This document shows positions 9,607 through 9,729 of a stretch of DNA of 9,729 nt, piece by piece. The translations under genes and the position numbers were made by a program. The DNA is taken from the NCBI GenBank assembly GCA_937910825.1, contig CALEMO010000013.1, positions 1 to 9,729 of the forward strand, given 5' to 3'. Origin of the DNA: an uncultured Solirubrobacterales bacterium. GTDB taxonomy: Bacteria; Actinomycetota; Thermoleophilia; Solirubrobacterales; 70-9. Under the pieces are notes generated by a model. The model saw nothing but the letters and a program-made list of their open reading frames with translations, had not been told where the DNA came from and did not search any database. Position 1 is the stretch's first letter; each line of letters opens with the position of its first letter.

Positions 9607-9729
9607 GTGCCGGAACTTCCTGAAGTCGAAACGATTCGCCGACAGCTTGAGCCCGATCTCACGGGCCGGCGAATCGAGTCGACCGAGGTGCTTGACCCAT
9701 ACTTTTCGAAACCGGCGAAACCTTCCAGC
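9607..9729 (+). CDS. mutM: Formamidopyrimidine-DNA glycosylase MutM, 5' portion (cut by window end)
   Basis: Base-excision repair enzyme that removes 8-oxoguanine and formamidopyrimidines and nicks the abasic site. Only 41 codons are present. They start with the diagnostic MutM N-terminus PELPEVETIRRQL: after removal of the initiator, Pro2 is the Schiff-base nucleophile and Glu3 the general acid. The conserved LTGRRIE turn follows. The rest, including the helix-two-turn-helix and zinc finger, lies beyond the window. The start must be GTG 9607, because Pro2 has to follow the initiator directly; this fixes the 9-nt gap to xerD and makes the hexamer at 9595 meaningful. Nei-type paralogues share the PE start, but PELPEVET favours MutM. 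Confidence 0.93.
   Translation, partial: MPELPEVETIRRQLEPDLTGRRIESTEVLDPYFSKPAKPSS

Overview
The window is about 9.7 kb of GC-rich bacterial chromosome. It is packed with genes that all lie on the + strand: ten coding regions, two of them cut by the window edges. Gene content and order point to a high-GC actinobacterium, and inference from protein style suggests a Thermoleophilia/Solirubrobacterales-like lineage. The order recN - steA - mctB/steB - pyrG - xerD is, from memory, the same backbone as Mycobacterium tuberculosis Rv1696-Rv1701. GTG and TTG starts, 4-nt GTGA gene overlaps and leaderless-looking starts agree with this.

Layout. 1-1338: 3' part of recN (DNA repair ATPase). 1377-2570: steA, a thiamine-pyrophosphokinase-like protein with one C-terminal membrane helix. 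2580-3473: mctB/steB, an anchored coiled-coil envelope protein. 3522-4316: a polytopic MraY/WecA-like (GT4) protein whose true start probably lies upstream but has no obvious start codon. 4313-5971: pyrG (CTP synthase). 5968-6462: small multi-pass membrane protein resembling DUF6790. 6470-7555: M20-family tripeptidase-like metallopeptidase. 7558-8577: DUF3866 protein. 8578-8643: 66-bp spacer with a small hairpin. 8644-9597: xerD-type tyrosine recombinase. 9607-9729: 5' end of mutM (formamidopyrimidine-DNA glycosylase).

How the genes fit together. Three themes are interleaved: genome maintenance (recN, xerD, mutM), envelope and division (steA, mctB/steB, GT4-like protein) and metabolism (pyrG, peptidase). 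The steA-mctB-GT4 block reads as an envelope/division module next to pyrG. Compared with the mycobacterial layout, the GT4 gene is extra, and the NUDIX gene expected between pyrG and xerD is replaced by DUF6790, peptidase and DUF3866 genes.

No CRISPR, insertion sequence, prophage, tRNA, rRNA or obvious horizontally acquired island is visible. The most notable signals are: (i) a TANNNT hexamer exactly 6 nt before the start codon at three genes (steA, mctB, mutM), twice built from the upstream gene's stop codon; (ii) the missing start of the GT4-like gene; (iii) its altered second catalytic motif. The window is mainly conserved core chromosome, not a clear new defence or mobile system.
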